A stretch of 64,000 bases of DNA from Clostridia bacterium (lineage in GTDB: Bacteria > Bacillota > Clostridia > RGIG6154). The position numbers and the translations under genes were made by a program. A model generated the notes under the pieces. The model saw nothing but the letters and a program-made list of their open reading frames with translations, made no database searches and had not been told where the DNA came from. Numbering within the stretch: the first letter of the stretch is position 1; each line of letters begins with the position of its first letter. Where the stretch lies: NCBI GenBank assembly GCA_017410375.1, contig JAFQQW010000053.1:62001-126000 (forward strand). The letters are read 5' to 3'. Below, one piece after another: positions 54,686-62,077 of this stretch.

Positions 54686-54703
54686 TTTTAACACATGTTA
54701 AAA
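54686..54703. promoter_or_regulatory. Palindrome overlapping the giant gene's -10 region
   Basis: TTTTAACA-CA-TGTTAAAA, two perfect 8-base arms. On the minus strand a TAAAAT (54690-54685) overlaps the left arm, so a bound regulator would block or alter transcription of the giant gene. No good -35 was found for that gene. Confidence 0.5.
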
Positions 54704-54754
54704 ATCGAATATACAAAAAAATAGTTATCAAATATAAAAAAATAGCGATTTGTG

Positions 54755-54783
54755 TTGACGAGGAATTTTGGATATGCTAAAAT
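54755..54783 (+). promoter_or_regulatory. Promoter of AraC (3)
   Basis: TTGACG (54755-54760), 17-base spacer, TAAAAT (54778-54783). Confidence 0.72.
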
Positions 54784-54806
54784 AAATGCAAAGAGGTGGT
54801 TTGAAA

Positions 54807-55694
54807 ATGGCAAGCTCTGTAAGATATGGTCCGAAAAACAGTTTAAAGGTCCATAAACTAGAATGCACATACCTTCATTTTGATACTATTGGTGATACGT
54901 TCGTCACTGAAAGTGGCAGAAACACTGTTGATATTTTGTTTGGCGCAGAAGGAACGGTAACCTTAGAACATGGCGGTGTTACCGATATTTTAACACCCGA
55001 AAGTATGCTTATTTTACCCATTCGAGAGAATTGTACCCTACGTGCCCGGACAGAAAAAGCAACCGTACAGAGAATTTGTGTTCTACCCAATGTGCTGTAC
55101 AACATTTTTCAGAACGTGTTTGAAACCAAATACATTCTCCCCTTTACCGCGGTAAGTAGACCACATCAGATTTTTTTTGACGACGAAACACTAAAGGATA
55201 CGTCGATTCCCGAAACCATACAACGTATTTTTGCAGAATTTCGTTCACAGGATTGTTGCTTTGAAGTTTCTATGAAAATCGACATATATTCCATTTTTCT
55301 GTGGATTGCAAGATTCTGGCATAAGCAAGGCGAGATGAGCGACCAAATCAATGACATCAGTCGCGGTGCTTTAAACAAGTTGGATTTTGTGTTGGAATAT
55401 ATTGAACAGAACTACAATACACGTCTTGACATTGCAAAGCTTGCTTACTCTGTCGGGTTTAGTTACAGCTATTTTGCAAAAACTTTCAAAGCCGGTACCG
55501 GGTACAAATTTACAGAGTATGTAAACAATCTGCGACTGCGACGTGCTGAGCAGATGCTGTTTGAAAAGCCGGATGCACCGATTACGTATATCGCCATGGA
55601 ATGCGGTTTTAATTCTACCAGCTATTTTATTCAGCTTTTTAAAGAAAGAAATGGTGTTACGCCGAACGAATTCAAAAGACGCCAGGGTGTATAA
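54807..55694 (+). CDS. AraC family transcriptional regulator (3)
   Basis: Regulator of 295 residues. The N-terminal about 190 residues contain a cupin-like domain (LTPESMLILPIRENC). The C-terminus has the double helix-turn-helix: LDIAKLAYSVGFSYSYFAKTF and ITYIAMECGFNSTSYFIQLF, then NGVTPNEF. The frame reaches an ATG at 54786, but AAGAGGTGG is placed for the ATG at 54807. Divergent from the giant secreted protein, its probable target. Confidence 0.92.
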   Translation: MASSVRYGPKNSLKVHKLECTYLHFDTIGDTFVTESGRNTVDILFGAEGTVTLEHGGVTDILTPESMLILPIRENCTLRARTEKATVQRICVLPNVLYNIFQNVFETKYILPFTAVSRPHQIFFDDETLKDTSIPETIQRIFAEFRSQDCCFEVSMKIDIYSIFLWIARFWHKQGEMSDQINDISRGALNKLDFVLEYIEQNYNTRLDIAKLAYSVGFSYSYFAKTFKAGTGYKFTEYVNNLRLRRAEQMLFEKPDAPITYIAMECGFNSTSYFIQLFKERNGVTPNEFKRRQGV

Positions 55695-55707
55695 CCCACG
55701 GCGTCTT
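55678..55707. terminator. Imperfect bidirectional terminator after AraC (3)
   Basis: GACGCC (55678-55683) pairs with GGCGTC (55700-55705) and GGGT with ACCC inside; short T-run on the plus side, TTTT on the minus side. Confidence 0.55.
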
Positions 55708-55713
55708 TATGTA

Positions 55714-55977
55714 TTAAAACAGATATTCCGATAAAAAGACAGCGGCTAAGATTCCGATGGTTATGTAATCTTTTTCCTCTTCCATCAGAAGTACTGCAAT
55801 CAGCGCGAGCAGTATCAGGTCGTCTGCTTTTAAAGAAATATTGTTGTTTTTTACATGCGAAGTTGCGGAAACCTCCGGAAGATGCTCTTTTTCGCATGCT
55901 TTGTTATTCTCTGCAGGTTGCGGAAAGGTTTGATCGTGTGGGTCAAAGCGTCTGTAATATTTTCGTTCTACCAGCAT
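55714..55977 (-). CDS. Small protein with C-terminal membrane segments
   Basis: An 87-residue protein I do not recognise by name. The N-terminal about 45 residues are polar; residues about 50-87 form two short hydrophobic stretches (DDLILLALIAVLLMEE and DYITIGILAAVFLSEYLF) joined by an acidic turn. Similar acidic/leucine-rich tails occur in many clostridial hypothetical proteins. AGGAGG precedes the ATG. Last gene of a small-protein cluster. Confidence 0.65.
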   Translation of the reverse strand: MLVERKYYRRFDPHDQTFPQPAENNKACEKEHLPEVSATSHVKNNNISLKADDLILLALIAVLLMEEEKDYITIGILAAVFLSEYLF

Positions 55978-55989
55978 TTATAGTCCTCC

Positions 55990-56271
55990 TTATTTTTTCT
56001 GCATTCCACCGAGCATTTTCCCGATTTGCATTGCCTGCAGCATTTGCGGAATGCGCTGACGGCGTCTGCTGCTTAAAAAAGGCTCTAAAGCGTGCAAAAG
56101 TCTTGTACTGCTGTCTTCCTCAGCATTCCCAAAAGACGGGAGCGATAAATTCGGAGGCGGAAGTTCTTCTTTTTCTTCTGCTTTGTTTCCAAACAGTGCA
56201 CCCATTTTTCCTAACGCTTCAGGATTTGCCAGAACCTGTGACAACATATCAAAGGGATTATTTTCCGCCAT
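55990..56271 (-). CDS. Small protein of unknown function (93 aa)
   Basis: A 93-residue protein with an N-terminal helix (PFDMLSQVLANPEALGKMG), a Pro/Ser-rich middle and a basic C-terminal helix (RRRQRIPQMLQAMQIGKML). The basic helix ending suggests binding to an acidic partner or a membrane surface. GGAGG eight bases upstream selects the ATG at 56271; it overlaps the preceding gene by 14 bases, so translation is coupled. Confidence 0.65.
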   Translation of the reverse strand: MAENNPFDMLSQVLANPEALGKMGALFGNKAEEKEELPPPNLSLPSFGNAEEDSSTRLLHALEPFLSSRRRQRIPQMLQAMQIGKMLGGMQKK

Positions 56272-56509
56272 TTGATGCACCTCCGTTTAAATTCCTTAAA
56301 ATAGCCTGCACATCTGCATTTTGCAGGGCGCGGTTTAGTTGTTCAAAATCAATTTTTTGCATATCCACATTTTTCATTGCGTTCATAAGCTGTGCTTTAT
56401 CTGCATTATTCAGCTGCTCGACAAATCTTTTTCCTTCGGGTGTATTTAACTTTTCTTTCAGGGTTTGTACCGTTTTATCATTGAGGTTTCGCTTTAAGTA
56501 TTCAAACAT
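56258..56509 (-). CDS. Small helical protein of unknown function (83 aa)
   Basis: An 83-residue, charged, all-helical protein (YLKRNLNDKTVQTLKEKL, QLNNADKAQLMNAM) ending in a Gly/Asn/Ser tail. AAGGAGGAG is well placed for the ATG at 56509; the longer frame upstream covers the hairpin and the small peptide gene and is not coding. It is first of three overlapping or closely spaced small genes. Confidence 0.65.
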   Translation of the reverse strand: MFEYLKRNLNDKTVQTLKEKLNTPEGKRFVEQLNNADKAQLMNAMKNVDMQKIDFEQLNRALQNADVQAILRNLNGGASNGGK

Positions 56510-56529
56510 ACAACTCCTCCTTTTTAAAA

Positions 56530-56564
56530 CACAAAGTACCATACTTATTGTATGGCACTTTGTG
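56530..56564 (-). terminator. Intercistronic hairpin after the 26-residue peptide gene
   Basis: A 15-pair stem (56564-56550 with 56544-56530) and five-base loop; one pair is G-U in the minus-strand RNA and A-C on the other strand. A TTTT follows, directly before the next gene's AAGGAGG. It may be a partial terminator or an RNA-stabilising structure. Confidence 0.55.
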
Positions 56565-56576
56565 CTAAAATATGTT

Positions 56577-56657
56577 TTAACGATAGAATAAAATAAGGAA
56601 AACAAGAATAAAGAACAACACATTCGAATCCATTTTTCCGCAATCACAATTCATCAT
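56577..56657 (-). CDS. 26-residue hydrophobic peptide
   Basis: A very short gene: ATG ATG at 56657, TAA at 56579-56577. The product starts MMNCDCGKMD and ends with a single membrane segment SNVLFFILVFLILFYR. GGAGGGG lies five bases before the start, one of the best ribosome sites here. Small peptides with a Cys-rich head and one Phe/Leu-rich helix occur in spore-forming clostridia, which makes a sporulation or membrane role possible but unproven. Confidence 0.6.
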   Translation of the reverse strand: MMNCDCGKMDSNVLFFILVFLILFYR

Positions 56658-56734
56658 ATTTTCCCCTCCTTCAATTTTAGTATATGCAAAACCGAAAAAA
56701 TGTGCTATACTATAAGCAAGGAGTTGATTTTTAC

Positions 56735-57199
56735 ATGAAAAGAATCTTGGTTTTATCCGATACCCACGGGCAAATTGCTCGTGCTGAGCGCATTATTGAA
56801 GCGATAAAGCCCGATGCGGTGATACATTTGGGCGACCTGGTGCGCGATGCACAGGATTTATCCTTTATATATGATATGCCCATATACATGGTCCGCGGAA
56901 ACAACGATTTTTCCATGATGGACGCGGAGCATGTATATGAAATCTTCGGCTTGCGATTTTTCTGCGCACACGGGCACACACTATCAAAAGAACGAGGTAT
57001 TGCACGTGCTAAAGAGGAAAACTGCATCGCTTACCTTTGCGGACACACACACCAAAGCTGTTTTTATGAGCAGGACGGCGTTACCGTTATGAATCCCGGA
57101 AGTGTATCGCGTCCAAGAGACGGTGTTGCATCTTTTGGCATATTTGAAATTGAAAACGGCAATTTATCGGGGTGTATTTGTCCTGCCGAAGGTTATTGA
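56735..57199 (+). CDS. YfcE/MJ0936 family metallophosphoesterase
   Basis: Small phosphodiesterase of 154 residues with two-metal catalysis: LSDTHG, HLGDLVRD, RGNND, FCAHGHT and CGHTHQS give all five family motifs. The substrate in the cell is uncertain. AAGGAG is about 11 bases before the ATG at 56735. An extended -10, TGCTATACT, lies at 56703-56711. RNase J follows after 123 bases with its own promoter. Confidence 0.92.
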   Translation: MKRILVLSDTHGQIARAERIIEAIKPDAVIHLGDLVRDAQDLSFIYDMPIYMVRGNNDFSMMDAEHVYEIFGLRFFCAHGHTLSKERGIARAKEENCIAYLCGHTHQSCFYEQDGVTVMNPGSVSRPRDGVASFGIFEIENGNLSGCICPAEGY

Positions 57200-57248
57200 T
57201 TTATTACGGAAATTTATTGGGAAAATTTCTCATTTATTAATATTTTTG

Positions 57249-57277
57249 TTGCAAACAGGATATATTTATGTTATAAT
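57249..57277 (+). promoter_or_regulatory. Promoter of the ribonuclease J gene
   Basis: TTGCAA (57249-57254), 17-base spacer, TATAAT (57272-57277). Confidence 0.8.
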
Positions 57278-57322
57278 ATCTTTGAGTGATTTGTTCGGAA
57301 ATATTAAAATAGGAGGTTTATT

Positions 57323-58987
57323 GTGGCAAAAAAAAGTAAATTAAAAATTATTCCGCTGGGTGGTTTGGAGGAGATCGGAAAGAACCTCACAGTGTTCGAA
57401 TACAAGGAGGACATTATCGTCTTGGATTGCGGTGTTGCATTCCCGGACGAAGAAATGTTCGGTATTGACCTTGTTATCCCGGACATGACCTATCTGTACA
57501 AAAACAGAGACCGCGTACGCGCAATGGTCTTAACCCACGGTCATGAAGACCACATTGGCGGTATTCCTTATTTCTTAAAGGAAATCAATGTTCCGATTTA
57601 CGGTACGGCTCTGACACTTGGAATTTTATCAAAAAAATTAAAGGAACATGGCCTTTTGAAGCAGGCAAAACTGATGACAGTACATCCCGGTGACACGGTT
57701 CGGATTGGTGAATTCAAGGCTGAATTCATTCGTGTCAACCATTCCATCGCGGACGCAGTTGCCATTGCTTTACACACACCGGCAGGGGTTGTTGTACACA
57801 CCGGTGACTTTAAAATCGACTCTACCCCTATTGACGGAGATATCATCGACCTTGCACGCTTCGGTGAGCTTGGAAGACGCGGTGTTTTAGCACTTTTATC
57901 CGAAAGCACAAACGTTGAACGCGGTGGGTATTCCATGTCGGAACAAAAGGTTGGCGAAACCTTTGAAGAGTATTTTAACGGCTGTACAAAACGAATCATT
58001 GTGGCAACCTTTGCTTCGAATGTACACAGAGTGCAACAGATTATTGACTGTGCAATCCGGTACGGCAGAAAGGTTGCAGTTTCCGGCAGAAGCATGGAAA
58101 GTGTTGTATCTGCAGCCGTAGAGCTTGGATACATCAAAAATACCAAAGGCACTTTGATTGATTTAAACGAAATCAACAAATTCCCGCCTGAAAGACTGGT
58201 TATCATTACCACGGGCAGTCAGGGCGAACCGCTTTCTGCACTCACCCGTATGGCAAACTGTGACCACAAGAGTGTGGAAATCACTCGCGGTGACCTGGTT
58301 ATCATTTCCGCAAGCCCCATTCCCGGTAACGAAAAATATGTAGCGCGTGTAATTGACGAACTCTTTAAGCGCGGTGCCGAGGTTATTTATAAAGCTTTAG
58401 CCGATGTGCACGTTTCGGGACACGCTTGTCAGGAAGAATTAAAAATCATGCTTTCTATGGTAAAGCCGAAGTATTTTATTCCGGTGCATGGTGAATACCG
58501 CCATCTGATGCAACATGCTCAGCTGGCACAGAAAATCGGTGTTGAGGAAGACAATACATTCATCTTAAAGCTCGGTCAGGTACTGGAAATGGACGACAGA
58601 AATGCAAAAGTTACCACCACCGTTCCTGCCGGCAAGGTGTTTGTGGACGGCTTAGGTGTCGGTGACGTCGGAAACATTGTTATCCGCGACCGTAAGCACC
58701 TTTCGGAGGACGGCCTGATTGTGGTTGTGGTATGTATTGATTCTGCAACCAAAGAAATTGTATCGGGACCCGATGTTATATCCCGAGGCTTTGTGTATGT
58801 GCGCGAAGCTGAACCCTTGATGGAAAATATTAAAGACATTGCATACGATGCTATCGAAGAATGCAATGCAAGAAAGAACAACGACTGGACAGCACTCAAA
58901 AATGCCATCAAGAACAAGCTCAGCCAATACCTCTACGAGGAAACCAAGCGAAGCCCCATGATTTTACCCGTAATAATGGATATTTAA
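57323..58987 (+). CDS. rnj: Ribonuclease J
   Basis: Dual 5'-3' exo- and endoribonuclease for mRNA decay, 554 residues. The metallo-beta-lactamase site is LTHGHEDHIGG; beta-CASP motifs include SESTNVERGG, the region near VSGRSME and VSGHACQEE, and FIPVHGEYRHL. The C-terminal domain is present. The start is GTG at 57323 behind AGGAGG. Whether it is J1 or J2 cannot be told without the other copy. Confidence 0.95.
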   Translation: MAKKSKLKIIPLGGLEEIGKNLTVFEYKEDIIVLDCGVAFPDEEMFGIDLVIPDMTYLYKNRDRVRAMVLTHGHEDHIGGIPYFLKEINVPIYGTALTLGILSKKLKEHGLLKQAKLMTVHPGDTVRIGEFKAEFIRVNHSIADAVAIALHTPAGVVVHTGDFKIDSTPIDGDIIDLARFGELGRRGVLALLSESTNVERGGYSMSEQKVGETFEEYFNGCTKRIIVATFASNVHRVQQIIDCAIRYGRKVAVSGRSMESVVSAAVELGYIKNTKGTLIDLNEINKFPPERLVIITTGSQGEPLSALTRMANCDHKSVEITRGDLVIISASPIPGNEKYVARVIDELFKRGAEVIYKALADVHVSGHACQEELKIMLSMVKPKYFIPVHGEYRHLMQHAQLAQKIGVEEDNTFILKLGQVLEMDDRNAKVTTTVPAGKVFVDGLGVGDVGNIVIRDRKHLSEDGLIVVVVCIDSATKEIVSGPDVISRGFVYVREAEPLMENIKDIAYDAIEECNARKNNDWTALKNAIKNKLSQYLYEETKRSPMILPVIMDI

Positions 58988-58992
58988 GAAAT

Positions 58993-59030
58993 AAAACAGC
59001 TGTAAATGCGATGACATTTACAGCTGTTTT
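58993..59030. terminator. Bidirectional terminator, RNase J / LRR protein
   Basis: A perfect 16-base stem (58993-59008 with 59015-59030), six-base loop, AAAA left and TTTTT right. Confidence 0.9.
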
Positions 59031-60349
59031 TAATATTCTTCAATTCTGAATCCCTTATTCGTTTCATCCGAAGCGCACTGTCTGAAGCAACATATAAATG
59101 GACATCTGGGAGCTTTAACCCCATAGACTGTGGTTGTTTTCGGCACGGAAAGCCCAAAGCTTTGCCATTTTTCTTTTGTGCCAAGAAAAAAAACTGCTTT
59201 TAAACCGTCGCATTTCAAAAAGGCTCCCGATCGAATTTTTGTAACGTTTGCAGGCAAAATAATCTCTGTAAGATTGTGACAGTCATAGAATGCAAAGTTT
59301 TCTATGGTTGCAACATTTTTAGGAATTGTAATATCCACAAGATTATTACACTCACAAAATGCTTCTTCGCCAATAAATGTAAGGTAATCCGGTAGTTTAA
59401 CCTTTTTAAGATTTCCGCACCCTCTAAACGTTTTGTGCCCTAAAGTCGTTACCCCGTTAGGAATTGTAACCGTTTCAAGACTATTACAATTCATGAATGC
59501 ATGACTGCCGATATAGCTCAACCCTTTACCTAACTCAACACTTTTAACACCGCTACATCCAAAAAAAGCATAATCACCAATAAAAGAAACACCATCCGAA
59601 AGAGTAATGCTTTCAAGAGAAGTGTAACCATAAAATGCACTCCCGGCAACGGAGGTTATTTCGCTCGGGATAACCAAATCAGTCAACAGGACATTATCCA
59701 AATACAAATTCTTCGCGTAACTCAACGGATTCGAATTCATGTTAAAATCAATCCTGCACCACGACGAAAGGTTTGCAATGTATACATTTTCCAAAGCGGT
59801 ACATCCGGCAAATGCGTGATCCCCTATCGTGGTGATACTGTCCGGAAACGTTATATTTTTAAGTGCACTACAATATTGAAATGCATATGCACCTATGCTC
59901 GTTACACCATCCGGAAACGTTATATCTTCTAAGCTTTTACAATAACAGAATGCACGGTCTCCTATTTTAGATATATTGTTGGGAATAGTAACATTTTTGA
60001 GGCTTGTGCAAAATTGAAACGCCTGGTTTCCTATTGACATTACGCTGCTCGGAATGTTAACACTTTCAAGATTATTACAATCAAAAAAAGAAGCCTTCCC
60101 AATTGTAGTTATGCCTTCTTCCACAACAACACTTTTTATGCTATCTCTGTTGTCATACCAAGGAGTCTGTGTAGAATCAGAAAAAGCTATATCGCCTGCA
60201 CCACTGATAGTAAGTGTACCGGAATCATCCAATACCCATGTAACATTTTCACCGCATGTACCGGATGTTTCTGCATTCGATACAATCGGAATCACTATCA
60301 GAAAAGCACATACAAACATAAAAAGAATCATCTTTTGGATTTTTTTCAT
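59030..60349 (-). CDS. Secreted leucine-rich-repeat protein (BspA/LRR_5 type)
   Basis: Exported protein of 439 residues: signal peptide (about 1-26), a short domain with GTCGENVTWVLDDSGTLTIS and GAGDI, then about ten LRR_5 repeats of the pattern TSIGxxAFxxCxxLxxVxIP. Such BspA-like proteins are surface or secreted adhesin-like scaffolds. No membrane or cell-wall anchor is present. The last 25 residues (RCPFICCFRQCASDETNK region) are Cys-rich and unlike the repeats, so the gene may have lost its original C-terminus. AAAGGAGG precedes the ATG. Confidence 0.9.
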   Translation of the reverse strand: MKKIQKMILFMFVCAFLIVIPIVSNAETSGTCGENVTWVLDDSGTLTISGAGDIAFSDSTQTPWYDNRDSIKSVVVEEGITTIGKASFFDCNNLESVNIPSSVMSIGNQAFQFCTSLKNVTIPNNISKIGDRAFCYCKSLEDITFPDGVTSIGAYAFQYCSALKNITFPDSITTIGDHAFAGCTALENVYIANLSSWCRIDFNMNSNPLSYAKNLYLDNVLLTDLVIPSEITSVAGSAFYGYTSLESITLSDGVSFIGDYAFFGCSGVKSVELGKGLSYIGSHAFMNCNSLETVTIPNGVTTLGHKTFRGCGNLKKVKLPDYLTFIGEEAFCECNNLVDITIPKNVATIENFAFYDCHNLTEIILPANVTKIRSGAFLKCDGLKAVFFLGTKEKWQSFGLSVPKTTTVYGVKAPRCPFICCFRQCASDETNKGFRIEEY

Positions 60350-60378
60350 GTAAAAGCCTCCTTTCGGCTGACATCATC

Positions 60379-60407
60379 AGTATAATACATTTTTTATAAT
60401 TTGTAAA
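60379..60407 (-). promoter_or_regulatory. Promoter of the LRR protein gene
   Basis: Minus strand TTTACA (60407-60402), 17-base spacer, TATACT (60384-60379). Confidence 0.75.
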
Positions 60408-60424
60408 GTTTTTCTTTAAAATCT

Positions 60425-60459
60425 AAAAAGCAGTAAGTGCGATGCACTTACTGCTTTTT
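60425..60459 (-). terminator. Terminator of the DEAD-box helicase gene
   Basis: A perfect 16-base stem (60425-60440 with 60444-60459), GAT in the loop, T5 on the minus strand. Confidence 0.9.
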
Positions 60460-60460
60460 A

Positions 60461-62014
60461 TCAGGTTTCGTCAACTGTTACGGTTACGCGTTTGCCGCGT
60501 ATGCGGAGGTTTTCGAGCTTGGGCAGGACATCTGCCACAAAGAGGGTTGGGATGTCGGCTTTGATTTCCTTTTCCGCCACGCGGATTTTGCCCACAACTT
60601 CTCCGGGAAGACCGCCGTTTCGGGCAATTGCCGCCACAATGTGTCCGGCATTGATTTCCATTTCAGAACCGATATTAAATACAAGAGTGGTCATTTTATT
60701 TGCACCGCTCTTCTTCTTTTTCTTGCCCATTTGCGGTAAAATCAGACGTTCTGCCAGAGCTGCCGCAATTTCGTCGTACGCAAAGCCTTCTTCTTTCAAA
60801 TCGTCCACCAAATCATAAAAGCGGTCACGGGCGCCGTTCTTTAAGATTTCACGAACCTCTTCTACTGTTCGTTCCATGGTGGCAAGCGCTAAGGTTTCTT
60901 CATCCGGCATTTCCAGACGGTTAATACGGGCATGAATAAACTTTTCAATGTCACGGATTTTATACATATCTTCTCTGCCTTCGGCAAAGGTATAGGAATA
61001 GCCTGTTTTGCCTGCTCTGCCCGTTCTGCCGATGCGGTGCACATAAAATTCCAAATCCTGCGGAATATCGTAGTTAATAACAACGTCTACCCCATCTACG
61101 TCAATACCGCGTGCTGCAACGTCTGTTGCAACCAGGATGCGGATTTTACCCGTTTTAAAGGCAGTTAAGACATAGCTTCGCTCCGCCTGCTTCATATCAC
61201 CGTGAATGCCCTCTGCATGCACGCCATAGTCTTTTAATGTGTCTGTTAAATCATCCACCTGCTTTTTGGTGTTACAGAAAATAATAACAAGCCCCTCCGA
61301 CCATTCCTTTAAAACCATGTACAAAACATCATTTTTACGGTTTCGGGGTACAGGATAGCAAATCTGGGTAATCTCATTAACGGTTTTTTCTTTGGTAGCT
61401 ATCTGAATATGTTGTGGATCGTTCTGATACCGCTTTGTAAGACGCAGAATATCGGGTGACATGGTGGCAGAAAAGAGCAATGTCTGCCTTTCACGCGGTG
61501 TTTTGCGTAAGATTTTTTCCATATCTTCTCTGAAGCCCATGTTGAGCATTTCGTCCGCTTCATCCAAAATAACCATTTTAACCGAATCCAAATTTAATGT
61601 TTTACGGGTTAAATGGTCGATAATTCTGCCCGGTGTACCGATGACAAACTGTGCACCGCGCTCTAATGCAGCAATCTGACGGTCAATCGACTGCCCACCG
61701 TAAATGGCAACCGTTCTGAAACCTCTTATAAATCTTGAAAATTTACGGATTTCTTCGCAAACCTGCATGGCAAGCTCACGGGTTGGGCACATTACAAGCA
61801 CCTGCACATCCGGCTTTGAAACATCTACCTTTTCAATAGCAGGCAAACCGAACGCTGCCGTTTTACCGGTTCCCGTTTTAGAATGACCGATTACATCAAT
61901 CCCCTCCTGAATCAAGGGAATGGTTTGTGCCTGGACGTCAGTCGGCTCGGAAAATCCGATTTCCTCCAGACCTCTTAAAATTTCTCTGCTTAAGTTAAGT
62001 TCGCTAAAATTCAT
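60461..62014 (-). CDS. DEAD-box ATP-dependent RNA helicase with DbpA-type RNA-binding domain
   Basis: RNA helicase of 517 residues of the CshA/DeaD type. Motifs in order: SKTGTGKTAAF, PTRELA, TPGRI, DEAD, SAT, RGIDV, HRIGRTGR. The C-terminal about 75 residues form a DbpA RNA-binding domain (LVFNIGSEMEINAGHIVAAI). An ATG at 62038 is in frame but has no ribosome site; AAAGG inside that stretch supports the ATG at 62014. Roles could be ribosome assembly, cold adaptation or mRNA decay with RNase J. Confidence 0.93.
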   Translation of the reverse strand: MNFSELNLSREILRGLEEIGFSEPTDVQAQTIPLIQEGIDVIGHSKTGTGKTAAFGLPAIEKVDVSKPDVQVLVMCPTRELAMQVCEEIRKFSRFIRGFRTVAIYGGQSIDRQIAALERGAQFVIGTPGRIIDHLTRKTLNLDSVKMVILDEADEMLNMGFREDMEKILRKTPRERQTLLFSATMSPDILRLTKRYQNDPQHIQIATKEKTVNEITQICYPVPRNRKNDVLYMVLKEWSEGLVIIFCNTKKQVDDLTDTLKDYGVHAEGIHGDMKQAERSYVLTAFKTGKIRILVATDVAARGIDVDGVDVVINYDIPQDLEFYVHRIGRTGRAGKTGYSYTFAEGREDMYKIRDIEKFIHARINRLEMPDEETLALATMERTVEEVREILKNGARDRFYDLVDDLKEEGFAYDEIAAALAERLILPQMGKKKKKSGANKMTTLVFNIGSEMEINAGHIVAAIARNGGLPGEVVGKIRVAEKEIKADIPTLFVADVLPKLENLRIRGKRVTVTVDET

Positions 62015-62042
62015 GTTTTGTAAAATCCTTTCTGTCATGGAA

Positions 62043-62074
62043 AATCAGGATTTCCGTAAAAAGAAACCCTGATT
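62043..62074 (-). terminator. Terminator hairpin between the VanW gene and the helicase
   Basis: A 12-pair stem (62074-62063 with 62054-62043) containing one G-U pair in the minus-strand RNA, then TTTT. Confidence 0.6.
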
Positions 62075-62077
62075 ATG

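Noticed and set aside
59200-60200. Periodic DNA similarity
   Set aside because: It reflects the LRR_5 repeats of the encoded protein; spacing and divergence do not fit a CRISPR or satellite.
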